Of a stretch of DNA of 64,000 bases, positions 21,901 through 33,451 are shown piece after piece. Origin of the DNA: Geosiphon pyriformis (Eukaryota > Glomeromycota > Glomeromycetes > Archaeosporales > Geosiphonaceae); contig JAAOMT010000664.1 in NCBI GenBank assembly GCA_016748015.1, positions 1,961,799 to 2,025,798 of the forward strand, given 5' to 3'. How positions within the stretch are numbered: the first letter of the stretch is position 1; every line of letters begins with the position of its first letter. The notes under the pieces were generated by a model, which did not search any database, was not told where the DNA came from, and saw only the letters and a list, made by a program, of their open reading frames with translations. Both the position numbers and the translations under genes were made by a program.

Positions 21901-22420
21901 AGCAACAGAAGAAATTGAAATGACACCTATTTACCTTATCAAAAATCAGCCTGCTTTACAACTTAAATACTTCAACAACAATGGACAAGGAATAAAACCT
22001 GAAAAAGCACACGAAATTGATGCTAGATATGATCTAAGATATCCAGACAAGAATACTCTTGTTCTCAAACCCAAATCTCTCACAAAAATCAATCTCAAAA
22101 TTGCACTTAAAATCCCACCAAGAGCAATGGTCCAAATTACCTCCCAGTTCTTTCTGGCAAGCAAAGAAATCAATGTCAGAGGAGGAATAATCAATGCTGG
22201 ATATACTGGAGACATTACAGTGATGCTTCAAAATGAAAATGACAAACCATTCAAGATTGAACATGCTAAAAAAATTGCCCAAGCTATTTACCTACCCCTA
22301 ATCAACATTTCGGGTTTACAACTAGTCAATCAAAGAGAACAATTAGGAAAAAGCGATAGAGGAATCTAAGGTTTTGATTCAACTGGACGATTCACAGTTC
22401 CAGTTAATATAGCTCTTAAC
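21901..22420 (+). pseudogene. dUTPase-like domain of B1
   Basis: The motifs are DARYDLRYPDKN (1), MVQITSQFFLASKEI (2), GGIINAGYTGDITVMLQN (3), KKIAQAIYLPL (4) and GFDSTGRF (5, after a TAA that was CAA at 22367). The catalytic Asp of motif 3 is Asn (AAT, 22193-22195), and motif 2 has lost its Arg-Ser, so activity is unlikely. The spacing and order of all five motifs still identify the family. It is continuous with the Cys-rich module in one 308-codon open frame. Confidence 0.85.
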
Positions 22421-24236
22421 ACACAGAACAAATTCTACCAGATTCTCAGACTTCCACAACCAATTACCATCTTACCCTTTGGAAAACATCCAGAAATCTA
22501 CATCTGTCCAAAGCCAACAACCACACAACAAATTTTTGAGTCCAATGAACAAGTCTGCTTGAAACATAATATTTTGATTCCAAACATTTATATTTCAGAA
22601 GGAACAAAAAAAGTCCAAGTTACTTTTTACAACCCCAATAATTACCCCATAATTTTATAAAAAAAAATTTAGAAATTGGAGTTATTTACAGTAATATATT
22701 TCAACAAGAATTACCCCAAACAGTTCCCGATTTCTCTGAAATTATTGGACATTCACTACCAAAAATCCACCCAAACCCCAGCTCCGAAAACTACTATGTT
22801 GTTATGGAAAAACTATCTCGAATCAACATGGGACAACTTGAACCACAACAACAAACCCAGCTCAAAGAGCTAATTGCAAAATTTGCCGATATCTTTGCTG
22901 AAAACAACAATGACTTAGGAAGAACCGATTTGATCCAACACCAAATTTATACAGGAGATGCCAAACCAAGAAGACAATAAGCATATTGAGTTGCTTTAGA
23001 AAGCCACCAATTCATCCAAGAAGAAGTACAACAAATGCTTAACAATGGGCTCATCCAACCCTCCATGAATCCTTGGGCTTCACCTGTAGTGCTAGTTAAA
23101 AAGAAAAATGGAAAGATCCAATTTTGTGTTGACTATCGACAACTCAACAGTGTTACAATTGAAGATGCCTACCCCCTTCCCCGGATTGATGACATGTTAG
23201 ATGCCCTTGGAAAATCCAATTACTTTTCAACACTAGATTTAGAAAGTGGTTACTGGCAAGTTGCTATGGATCCCAAAGATTGCTTCAAGACAGCATTCAC
23301 CACCCAAGGCGGAAATTACAAGTTCAATGTAATGCCTTTCAGATTATGCAATGTACCAGTAACGTTTTAGAGATTAATGGATGTTGTGTACCAAAGATTT
23401 CTTTGGAAGTCAGTAGTTATTTATCTTGACAATACTGATGTTTATTCTCTATCATTCGAATTACACTTAAAACACTTGTGAGAAGTTTTTCAACGATTAT
23501 GAAAAGCAGAACTAAAACTCAACATCAAAAAATGCTACTTTGGAAAAACAAGCTTGGCCTTCCTTGGGCATATTGTTAGTAAAGATGGAATCAAACCAGA
23601 CCCTGGAAAAATCAGCATTGTCAAAAACTTCAAAACTCCTCAAAACACTACAGAACTAAGAGGATTCATAGAGTTAGCCTCCTACTATTGGAAGTTTATC
23701 AAAGGATTCTCAGAAATTGCAAAACCCCTCAACCAGCTCATCACCAAAAACGTTGAATACAAATGGACTACCAAACACCAAAAAGCTTTTGAAATTCTCA
23801 AGGAAAAACTGACAACAGCTCTAATCCTCACCTACCTGGATTTTAACAACCGATTCCGATTAGCAACAGATGCCTCTTATACTGTCTTTGGTGCTATCCT
23901 ATCACAATTGAATGACAATAAAAATGAGTGAATAATTGTCTATGCCAGCAGAACATTAAAACCAGCTAAGAAAAATTATCTTGCCACAGAACTAGAAACA
24001 GCAGCCGTAATTTGGGCCTTACATCACTTCAATCTTTATCTCAAGCCTAAAGAATTTGATATTATCACTGATAATATTGAACTCAAATGGCTTCAGAATA
24101 AAAATACTCAGCTGAATGCAAAACAAACCCAATAGACAGGATTTCTAGCAAACTATCAATACATAGTACATCACAAACCAAAAAAACTCCACACCAATGT
24201 TGACTGTCTCTCCAGAATGAAACAAGATTAGAAAAC
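22421..24236 (+). pseudogene. Reverse transcriptase and RNase H of B1
   Basis: A linker with QQQTQLKELIAKFADIFAENN (about 22850-22910) precedes RT. RT blocks: VLVKKKNGKIQFCVDYRQLN, FSTLDLESGYWQVAM, MPFRLCNVPVTF, then VVIYLDNTDVYS with Asn (AAT, 23431-23433) in the YxDD site, and LNIKKCYFGKTSLAFLGHIVS. RNase H starts LATDASYTVFGAILSQL (about 23863), continues YASRTLKPAKKNYLATELE, and ends near NVDCLSRMKQD. Only a few stops (22978, 23368, 23479, 23929, 24133) are present. RT is one frame away from the dUTPase; a poly-A run at about 22660 is a likely indel site. Confidence 0.9.
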
Positions 24237-24302
24237 ACAAAAAAAAAAAAAACAAAAAAAAAACCAACACTCAACTTAACCAACCAAAAGAGCCAACAAA
24301 AA

Positions 24303-25616
24303 AAAATGAATTCAGAAAACTACAACAATCTCAAACAATATTTGGAAACATTAACAATCCCAACAGATTGGTCTCCAGATGAAAAACATTGACTACAACA
24401 ACAAGCCAAACAATATTTTCTACACAACAACATTATTTATTATCAAAATTTCAAAAACCCAAACAAACCACTCAGATTAATACAAGAACAAGAAAAAGAG
24501 ACCATATTATACAACATGCACTCAGATCCTTCATCAGCACACTTCGGAAAAGATAGCACCACCCAAAGAACACTAGAATACTACTTTTGGCCTTGAAAGA
24601 AAAAAGACATTCACTAATATGTCGAATCTTGTAATAGTTGTCAAAAAAGAAGAGGAACACACCTTACTGAACCATTAAATCCAATCAAAGTTGGACAACT
24701 CTTTGACTGAGTTGGTATCAATTTAGTTAGACCACTATTTATCACCACTCAAGGAAACCGTTATATTGCAGTAGCTGTAGACTATCTTACTAAATGGCCT
24801 GAAGCCAGAGCCATTCAACGAGCAGATGCAAAATCAGTAGCAAGTTTCATCTACAAAGACATCATTTGTAGACATGGATATCTAATTGAACTTTTATCCG
24901 ATCAGAGGACACACTTTGTGAACAACCTGATATAAGAAATTTGCAAACGATTCAATGTCAAAAGACCTCTGTCTTTGCCCTACCATCCACAAACAAATGG
25001 ACTTGTGGAACATTTTAACAGAACATTGTGTGAGTCATTAGCCAAAGTTTCAACTGATTTTGAGCAAGAGTGGGATATCTTTATTCTATCAGTGTTGCTA
25101 GCATACAGAACACTAAAACAAGATACCACAAAACACACATCATTTGATTTAACTTACGGAAGGACAGCAACATTACCAATTAGTTTCACAGTGGAAACAT
25201 ACCCAGCACAACCAATTGATGAAAACAATTTCCAAGAAATGCTTTAGCAAAGAGCCTACATTCTGCTTAGCACATTAGAAGGAAAACGACAAATAGCAGC
25301 CACCCATATTGAATACTCCCAAGCTCAACAAAAAGAATGGCATGATGACAAATTGCCTCCAGTCACCAATGAATTTAAAATCGGAAACAAAGTTCTCTTA
25401 CACAGAACTAAAGCTGAAAAACAATGGAGTGGAAAATTTGAAAATAAATGGGATGAACCATTCTTTATCCATGAAGTCCTAGGCAACGGATCATACAAGC
25501 TAAGACTTGATGACAAAATTCTAGCAAAAGTTGCACATGGAGATCATTTGAAACACTATCATTCCAGAAACAATCCTGAACCATTAATTCCACAAATTGG
25601 TACACATTCCTCTTTA
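24303..25616 (+). pseudogene. Integrase of B1
   Basis: The zinc finger is visible as MHSDPSSAHF...YVESCNSCQKR. The catalytic core keeps the DDE residues: VAVDYLTKWPEA, LLSDQRTHFV and TNGLVEHFNRTLCE. The C-terminal region has a GPY/F-like block (GKFENKWDEPFFIHEVLGNGSYKL) and no chromodomain that I can see. Stops at 24390, 24595, 24708, 24934 and 25246 break it. The end lies in the N run. It would be nuclear and join cDNA to the target, giving the 4-base duplication seen. Confidence 0.88.
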
Positions 25617-25681
25617 NNNNNNNNNNNNNNNNNNNNNNNNNNNNNNNNNNNNNNNNNNNNNNNNNNNNNNNNNNNNNNNNN
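25617..25681. other. Assembly gap (65 N)
   Basis: Undetermined bases lie at the junction of integrase and ORF3 in B1. The matching part of B2 (63867 on) continues with LINPKDIS-like codons, so the gap should hide the integrase end and the ORF3 leader. Confidence 0.98.
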
Positions 25682-25685
25682 TATA

Positions 25686-26405
25686 ATGACTATTCCTCAA
25701 AACATTCAACAATTATCCCAAAAACTAATGTTAGCTTTAAAAACAATACCCGAATTATCCATTACTGTTACTGGAAACCACATTAATTATACTCAAACAG
25801 AAGTAGTTACAAATTTAGCCCCAAATTCACAAAAATATCACCCATATAAGAAAAACACAAGAAGTTATTCTGGAATTCACCTGCCAGAACTTTTAAAGCT
25901 TGCTTTAAGAGAAAACTTAATGCTCACTCCAATTAGTATTCTACCAAATGCTACAATTCAACAAAGACTTCAACTGTGTCTCAATGAGAAAAACACTGAA
26001 TATCCTCTAATCTATAGATATTTCCACATTGAAAAAACACTCTACAAATAGAAACTGGAACTTACAACAGCAAACCTCACAAAAAAAGCTATTCAGAAAC
26101 AACTCTACAACGAATTCAAGACAACAGCTGGACCAACAAACAGTCACTACAAGCTCAGAGCTGCTTTTAGACTTTATAACCTATTCCACACTTGTAAAAA
26201 TATCTTACAAAACCCAATTTTACGACCTTTGAAGATTCAATACATTGGAAAGCTCACAGAACTGAAATTTCAACAATTTTCAGACCAAATTTCTTCAATA
26301 ATTTTGGATTACTATCTGGAAATTACAGACAGTACTTGGACTTTGATGGAGCTCAGTCTTGAAGAGGAGGTTATATTACCAGACAAAATTAGAGATATTA
26401 TTTAG
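25686..26405 (+). pseudogene. ORF3 of B1 (unknown, conserved after integrase)
   Basis: This is a 240-codon frame from ATG (25686) to TAG (26403-26405), interrupted only by one TAG at 26049 where CAG is likely. I do not recognise a family. The start (IQQLSQKLMLALKTIPELSI) aligns with A1 ORF3 (IHTIAQQLFQALSEKQLDMEI). The part after the stop (RLYNLFHTCKNILQNPIL) aligns with A1 LYNIFQNYPEILLHADM. It is rich in Leu, Gln and Lys and probably helical, with no signal peptide or clear membrane span, so it does not look like an envelope protein. The last 11 codons lie inside the 3' LTR. Confidence 0.7.
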
Positions 26406-27354
26406 CATGAAATTATCTTATAAATCCTATCATTAATTAGCATATATTATCATTTCAAATTATTACTTATTACATTAGCAAAATGTCTAAAATTATCATT
26501 TAATTAATAACCTAATTTGTATACAACACAAATGTAACCTAATTGTGATGATCAAATCATGCAATACCCCGAACTATGTAACATTCAAAAGTTCACCAAA
26601 ATTTGTAGAAATTCGCCGAAATAATTAATAGTTCACCGAAATATTTAATAGTTCACAGAAATAACTTGTAGTTTGCCGAAATGTATCTTTAGTTCAGCGA
26701 AATTGTAGAAAATAGCAAATTTCAAGTTTATAAAATAGTGTTATGACAAGTTGTATAAAAGAAGAGCATCTTTCTTCAAGAAAATGTATCTTACTTTAGA
26801 TTTATCTCTTAAAACCATTCCTATACACACAAAAAGAAATAAATATCAAATAATTCGAAAAAACCAAATTCTTTAATTATTGTACTTGGAAAATTCCCAA
26901 AACCCAACTAACGTTTTGAAATTGATTAGTTACCAATTTCAGTAAACTGTTAATGACTCCAGGCCTGGATAGAAAAACATTTCCCTTGATAAAATCCTAT
27001 TTCTTTTACATTTCTTGTATTTTCTTTTCTTTTCTTATTACAATCATTAGGGTAGCCTACAGACGAGATTCTTGTAAAAGAGTTGACTTTCACAGCAAAG
27101 TAACTACACATTCTTAGTGAGCTTCTAGACGAGCAATTCTTGGGAAAAAGTTGATGTTTACTACAATGTAACTACATAAAGCAACTGGTACGGAATTGGC
27201 CATTCCACTCATAAGCCCAGCAAGTTCAAATTATAGGAGATAATTTGAAGATAAATTCAGTTACTGGAGGTCCAACTACTTCCTGGAAATGTGAATTCAC
27301 AACAAATCAACATTAACAACATTTAAGAAAAGAGACCAAAAACCTCCAGTAACA
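26374..27354 (+). repeat. 3' LTR of B1
   Basis: It starts TATTACCAGACAAAATTAGAG and ends CCTCCAGTAACA, followed by CCAT. A purine-rich GAAGAGGAGG lies just before it, a fair polypurine tract. It differs from the 5' LTR mainly by transitions, including CG to TG or CA. Confidence 0.93.
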
Positions 27355-27358
27355 CCAT

Positions 27359-28310
27359 TAACAATCACCAGCAGAGGCAACAGATATATTGCAGTAGCTA
27401 TAGATTATCTCACTAAATGGCCAGAAGCAAAAGCCATTTAAAGAGCAGATACAGAATCTGTTGCCAAATTTGTTTATCAAGATTTGATCTGTTGACACAG
27501 ATGTCCAAAAGAACTACTATCAGATCAAAGAACTCACTTTGTGAACAGAACACTGGCAGAATTAAGTCAAAGATTTGGAGTTAAAAGACCATTATCATCA
27601 CTATACCATCCACAAACCAATGGACTAGTTGAAAGATTTAATAGAACACTGTGTGAAGCAGTTGCTAAGATCAGTCAAGAAAACCAGCACGAATGAGATT
27701 TGTTTGTACTATCAGTATTATTTGCTTATCGGACAATAAAGCAAGACACTATACAAGCAACACCATTTGAATTAGTATACAATAGAACAGCAACATTACC
27801 AGTTGAGATAAAAGTCAACACTTATCCAACAGAACCAATAACTGAAGACAATTTTCAGGAAATGTTGCTAAAAAAAACATATGACTTGATAGAAACTCTA
27901 GAAAACAAGTGACGAAGAGCAGCTGATAACATTCAAAAGTCACAAGAGAAACAAAAAAAAAGACACAATAACCAACTACCAGACAAACCAGTTGAATTCA
28001 AGATTGAAGACAAAGTACTTCTACATCGTACTAAAGTAGAAAAACAATGGAGTGGAAAATTTGACCCCAAATGGGACGGACCATTTCACATTGAAGAAAT
28101 TTTTGAAAATGAAGCTTATAAATTAAGATGGGACAACAGAATCTTAATCAAAGCAGCATATGATGATCAACTAAAACCATATCACCAGATAACATCATTA
28201 TCTACCAATAACATTTCACAACTGGGAGTACAAAGAATACTAGTCCAACCAGATGAAATTCTACGAGATCTGGAACCAATCATAATCATTAGACCAAACA
28301 TGTAAAATTG
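27359..28310 (+). pseudogene. Integrase of A1, part 2
   Basis: A1 integrase resumes after B1 with ITSRGNRYIAVAIDYLTKWPEA (first Asp), LLSDQRTHFVNRT (second Asp) and TNGLVERFNRTLCE (Glu), so the DDE triad is intact. A GPF block follows (WSGKFDPKWDGPFHIEEIF). The frame ends at TAA after RPNM (about 28303). Stops at 27439, 27493, 27694 and 27910 inactivate the copy. Confidence 0.85.
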
Positions 28311-28323
28311 AACAAACCGAAGA

Positions 28324-28335
28324 GTATATAAAGAC
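28324..28335 (+). promoter_or_regulatory. TATA-like box before ORF3 of A1
   Basis: GTATATAAAGAC lies about 40 bases before the ORF3 ATG. Equivalent boxes stand before ORF3 in A2 (39529-39540, TATATAAAGACA) and A3 (8150-8160). They may drive a separate ORF3 transcript; this is inference. Confidence 0.4.
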
Positions 28336-28366
28336 ACAGTATATATAACAAAAGCAACCAAGAAAA

Positions 28367-29070
28367 ATGGAAATATCAGATCATATTCACACTATAGCTC
28401 AACAATTATTCCAGGCCTTAAGTGAAAAACAGTTAGACATGGAAATTGTTATTAACAACCAAATAATTTGCTATCAAAACAACCAAAGAAAAACAAAGAA
28501 TACATTATACCAGTGACCACCAAAAAACAATGAAAACTGGACAAATAACTTAATAGAAAAAGTAAAGAATACTTTTGAGAAAATCTTTATTATAACACCA
28601 ACAAAAGAGCTTACAAAAAAAATTGGAAGCAATGAACAAAATGACTTCCAATATCATATTGCTACTACCAGTTAGGTCAAAAGTTGAATATTCAGGAGTT
28701 GTATACTGATAAATTCAAGAGAATATTTAACCAAAACATAATACAACAAATTGAAGAATTCATCGAAAAGAAAACAAATTCAACATTATATGTTAAAACA
28801 ATGTACTAACTATACAACATATTTCAAAATTATCCAGAAATACTGTTACATGCTGACATGAAAATCATAACCATTAACCAATGGGGAAGAATAAACAATA
28901 CACAAGTAGAAAACATGAAGAACAGAATTGAACAAACAATACTTGAAAAAAAAGTATTAGAATTAATTCAAAATAAAGATTTTGACAAAGCTCAATATTA
29001 AAAAAGAGAAGATAATATTACTCATAAAAAGAAAACAGATATAGAAAATAGTAGACCAATAGGCGAGTAA
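28367..29070 (+). pseudogene. ORF3 of A1 (unknown)
   Basis: This starts at MEISDHIHTIAQQLFQALSE and ends at ENSRPIGE, with the stop at 29068-29070 inside the LTR. It is broken by TGA at 28511, a frameshift at about 28655-28665, TAA at 28807 and TAA near 29000. The rejoined order of homologous blocks matches B1 ORF3. It is Lys/Gln/Ile-rich and helical in character. No catalytic motif is visible. Two families whose gag proteins are very different both retain it, which suggests it was useful to the element. Confidence 0.65.
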
Positions 29071-29794
29071 TAGTTAGCACATAAGCACATTGCTCAGCAA
29101 TATAGAAAAATGTCAGAAATCATAGCACATTGCTCAGCAATATGAGCATTGCTTAAGAAATCATAGTATATTGCTTAAGAATATGAGCAATTTTGTAGAA
29201 CATCAATTATGTATATATAACAGTAGTATTAAAAGTAGAAAGAGCAGAATCTTTCCATGAGAATCCATCAGTTAGAAACCTTTCACATTACAAATATCAA
29301 TAAATAATTATTTACTATCTCAATTCATTCTTCACTATCAACACTTCATGTTGATAGTAATTGATACTTAACTCCATGAAAACAATAGCTCTTAATCATG
29401 ACTATCAATGGAATACTAACTTGTGTATTTCTTTGGCTCCATTTTTTATTTTTTTTTCTTTCTTTGATTTTTATTGTTGTATACTAATCGATTAAGGATT
29501 AAAGTACTGAGATACAGATGTCATAGTGACTGGTAAAAGACCTGTGAAACAAGGATAGAACATTCATAGATTTGAGGATAGCTTACCAGAAAGATTACTG
29601 GCCACCATGCTGAGAAAGAAATTTAATGAAACTGAGGTTTCAGGAAGCTACAGATAAAACCATCAATTTACTCTCTGTCTATTATACAAAAAATTCAACA
29701 ACAAAACCTTCAGATATCAACACCAGAACACCAACCAAGCACCACATTACAGATTTGTTATTTGACCTGAGACCTCAAATAATCATCTGTAACA
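29016..29794 (+). repeat. 3' LTR of A1
   Basis: It starts TATTACTCATAAAAAG and ends ATCATCTGTAACA, followed by TCAT, the target duplication. It has three palindromic units against five in the 5' LTR and the same hairpin at 29335-29357. Confidence 0.9.
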
Positions 29795-29798
29795 TCAT

Positions 29799-30560
29799 AA
29801 ATTATCTATTAACTCCAATTAATTCAAACACTATACCAAATTACTGTGCCAACTAAGAACCAAAGGCTGAAAATAACACATATACAATAAAATTGAAAAT
29901 TGGCAATAGTCATGTATCAACCAATCTTTAATACATTAAATTAGTTATTAGGATTATGTTCAAAAAATTTGAGAAGTGAATACACCCAAAACCTGAATTT
30001 TCAGAACTATTTAAGCCTTCTAATTATAACCAACTTACTCAACAATCTGAATACCAATTACAAATTACTTATCAACAATATTCTATTAGCAATTATTATA
30101 GAAGACAAATCATTTATAGCTATTTTTTTTTTTGAGTTAAAAAAATTAGCAATAATATTACTATTCAGTAAAGTCATTCTTAACATAAAACCAATTACTG
30201 TAATATATACTGATGCCAAAGTTAATGGCCACTCTATTAAGCTAATTCTTAATAGTAATTTAGTAGGCAGTATTATTACATGATAACTTATAAACCAATT
30301 AAGTCATTGAGTTGATCATGCTGTCAGCACCAGAATTATTACTGCTAATAGAGCCATTATGACTTTTATTGGTAAAATTAATAACTTTCTATTTGAAGTT
30401 AACAGCATTATCATGCCAATCAAGATTTTTGTTATAAAAGCCACATAGTATTAAGCACTAATTGGTAATAACTGGCTGTCTAAAACCAATATTATGCTTG
30501 ACTGAAACACCCAGAAGCTATAACTTAATTAAAATAATTAGCAAATTTGGGTATCTGTTA
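29799..30560 (+). pseudogene. gag end and protease of A2
   Basis: The segment continues A2 gag after the A1 insertion (YTQNLNFQNYLSLL matches A1 YMQNLGFQNYLSLL). The protease active site reads LILNSNLVGSI, so the Asp is Asn, and NNWLSKTNIML ends the domain. A TGA follows the active-site loop at the same place as in A1, suggesting that this stop arose before A1 and A2 separated, or that the ancestral codon was Trp and mutated twice. Confidence 0.75.
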
Positions 30561-32066
30561 CTTATAGCTATTTCAAGCCAACTATTATGCATCTACTAAT
30601 AAATTTCAAGAAAAAAAAAAAACCTATCTGAGAAACTTATTAAGTTTTTTGGGCCAATAAAAATTACAACAAACTATTATTAATCTTGATCTGGAAAGAA
30701 AAAAAACAATTTTATGTTATTATCTCAACATATACTCCATATGATATCACACTCCAAATAACCAAATTATTGGTAATTCAAACTAATATGTGTCAATTGT
30801 AACAAGAAATTGTTAACAATAGGTGCATATTATAGCAATAACAAAGAATAGCCAATAGCAACCAAGTATTATTATTACTCATGTGTCCTTGAATGCTTTG
30901 AATAACCCAAACAACAAGAAAAATAAAACAATGAGTTTTGTTTTGCATGTGAAATAAATTTTTTCAACAAAGAAATGTGGAATGACATTTCTGGACAAAG
31001 AAAAACATGTAATAAAGCATGTCAATATATAATTCTAATTAACAACTGAGTATGGAAAAGAACTTCAATTGATGCTATTTGAAAACAAACACTTATATAT
31101 TTGAAAAATTACTTATACAATGAACATAAAATCTGGAAAATAATGAGTGTTAAAGTTAAAAGTGCTTTATTCAGTAAAATATTAGAAATAAAAAATAATT
31201 CACCAATACTTTCTAAACTCAAATTTGTTCTAACTTTTGATGTTTCAATGATGTTATGAATAATTCAAAACAATTCTACAAGTACTACCAAAACCTAGCA
31301 ATGACTAAAAAAAAACAAGAACAAAAGCTAGAACAATTAAATATGAGATTGTACAAATATTGCTTAATTTTTAGTAACTTTGAATATTGTAATAATTATG
31401 ATTTCATCTACAATTCACCACCACATATAATCTATTTAATCTCCAAAAAAGAAGAATCAATCAGCAAATGTGCATCAAAATTAAAATCAAAAATCAATTG
31501 TAATTTAGACTTTAATAATAATAACAATAATAGTTCCAACTCTATTTACAATAACAACAATAACAATAACAATTCCAATTCCAATTCTGAACCGTATATT
31601 ATACTCTCAGATTTTTCAATAAAGCAGAAACTTAAATGGTTTAGTAATAATAACAAAAATATTATGTTAAAACACATGCATAATACCAATACAGAATTTG
31701 ATCTCAGGTATCTAGGAAAAACTGCTATCAGATTAGAACCCCATTTGTGTACCAGTATAAATCTAAAAATAATACTGGAAATTTTAGCAATAACAATAGT
31801 CTAATAAGCCTTTAAATTTAATTTAATAAAAAAAGAAATTAATATCAGAAAAAGAATAATTGATACAAAATATGTAAAAAATATTATTGTAATACTACAA
31901 AATAACTCAGAAAAAGGATATGTAATTGAACCAAATAAAAAAATAACACAGGCAATATTTCTGTTTCTGGTTAAAATAACTTAATTAATATTAATAAGAA
32001 CAAGAAAAAAGTTAAGAATTACAGCAAAAAAGATAAAAAGATTCAGATCAACAAATAAAATAGATA
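30561..32066 (+). pseudogene. Cys-rich module and dUTPase of A2
   Basis: The Cys-rich part is visible at about 30785-31400 (CVNCNKK-like start, LYKYCLIFSNFEYCNNY end, several Cys lost). An Asn-repeat linker (31510-31590) follows. dUTPase motifs are NTEFDLRYLGKT (1), KKRIIDTKYVKNIIVILQN (3) and KITQAIFLFL (4). This is the only copy in the window that keeps the catalytic Asp of motif 3 (GAT, 31862-31864). The pogo-like element is inserted within motif 5 and its tail (RSTNKIDT / ISVNIT). Confidence 0.75.
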
Positions 32067-32090
32067 CAGTGAACTCTCTTTATAGTTCCT
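32067..32090 (+). repeat. Left terminal inverted repeat of the pogo-like element
   Basis: CAGTGAACTCTCTTTATAG matches the reverse complement of the right end at all but a few positions. TA precedes it. Confidence 0.85.
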
Positions 32091-33451
32091 TTAGTTATAG
32101 TCACTATCTTCTTATAATCACATTTTTTTAAAAACCAAAACCATTTATATATAATATTATCTTTTTATAGTCACTTTTACTATATATATCTTCTTATAGT
32201 CACTTTTACTATATATATCTCCTTATAGTCTCTATCTCCACAAATATGATAGCAGAATATAAGTAATTTCTACTCTCTATAGTCACACTATAATCATATA
32301 ATATTAGATATGAACATCAGATATCATCTCATATTTAATCGAATATGTACAGTTAGGAAGATTTCCCAATTGTCAATAGAAATCATTCTTTTTATGGTAG
32401 TAAAAAAAATTAGAGAAGTTTCTGGAAACAATTGTAGAACATTAAACAAAATTTTTCAAATATTACAACATTCAATTACTCTTTTTTATAAGCTGCCACC
32501 ACCATCAGAAGACAATGATGAAACTATTATATCTGGTTTGTTGTTTGCGGGTATTATAAGAGTTTTAATAATAGTTGACATATGGTACAGTACTGCACTT
32601 TGGAGGCTGTTGTTGTGAGTATCAATGAAGTTACTTTGGATCAAACTTTGGCTAATGAGATTACTTTTTCTTTATATTGGGAGAAAGAATTAACAGACCT
32701 ACAAGTGAGAATAATGGCCCAATAGGATTCTCTGGGAACAAGTTTGTTAATGAGACATTGCTCGAGCAAATCAACTGAGAACAGAGTTTGAATTTATCTT
32801 TCCTTAGGAAGAGAAATGTGATCAGTAATAAAACTCAGAGCATGAGAATTCCAATATATATTCAATAAATACATTTTCACATCAACTTTGACATCTACAA
32901 TTAAAAAAAGACTCCATACTAGCAATCATATTCATCATTTGACCAATATTTAGTATTAGTGAGTGAAATTTTGACTGATAGTTTTAAAGATGTATTAAAA
33001 ATCAACTTTTTTGGGGCAAATAAATCTGTGTTAAATGCTTTTTATAATCCAAACATAATTATGCAGAATAGAGATTCGGACCTAGACTCAACATATTATG
33101 TTTTAAAAATGCCAATTATAAATGGTAATGCACTTAACCCAAGGTAAATAAAACTGTACACAATACAATATATTTCTAACTTTTTGAAGGATATTTATTA
33201 GGCTGTCACATGATTAACTTGATAAGCTTTGAAAACATAATCACTTAAAAGAGGTATTAGAGAGTTAATAATAGGCAATAGTTGTGATTTTATTAACAGA
33301 TTTACATTTTTTGATGATCTGCTTCTTTACTTGTTACTAGAATTGGTTTTCAAGTACTTAACAATGTTTTTTTAATTCGTTTTGCTTTAAAAAAGTCTAT
33401 TTTTTTCATCTGTGCAATTTTACTGAATTTTTTTATTTCTTTACTTAATAT

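Larger units (their letters stand above)
17566..27354 (+). mobile_element. Complete Ty3/gypsy family B element B1
   Basis: B1 has two 981-base LTRs (17566-18546, 26374-27354) and a CCAT duplication (17562-17565, 27355-27358). It encodes gag, protease, Cys-rich module, dUTPase, RT, RNase H, integrase and ORF3. Its ORFs are the longest in the window, and LTR differences I see are nearly all C/T or G/A transitions. It sits inside A1 integrase, so it is younger than A1. A run of N at 25617-25681 hides the integrase/ORF3 junction. Confidence 0.93.
10008..29794 (+). mobile_element. Ty3/gypsy family A copy A1, split by B1
   Basis: A1 has both LTRs (10008-10881 and 29016-29794), flanked by the 4-base duplication TCAT (10004-10007 and 29795-29798). 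Its interior encodes gag, protease, a Cys-rich module, dUTPase, RT, RNase H, integrase and ORF3. B1 (17566-27354) splits it inside integrase. Without B1 and one CCAT copy, A1 is about 10 kb long. Several domains keep catalytic residues (protease Asp, integrase DDE), but gag and pol carry stops and frameshifts. Confidence 0.9.

Noticed and set aside
19430-24140. TGA read as Trp (alternative genetic code)
   Set aside because: TAA and TAG occur at Gln and Trp codons just as often, and the host genes use TGG and nuclear introns. Mutation explains the stops.
25686-26405. ORF3 as an envelope gene
   Set aside because: No signal peptide, membrane span or cysteine pattern is visible.
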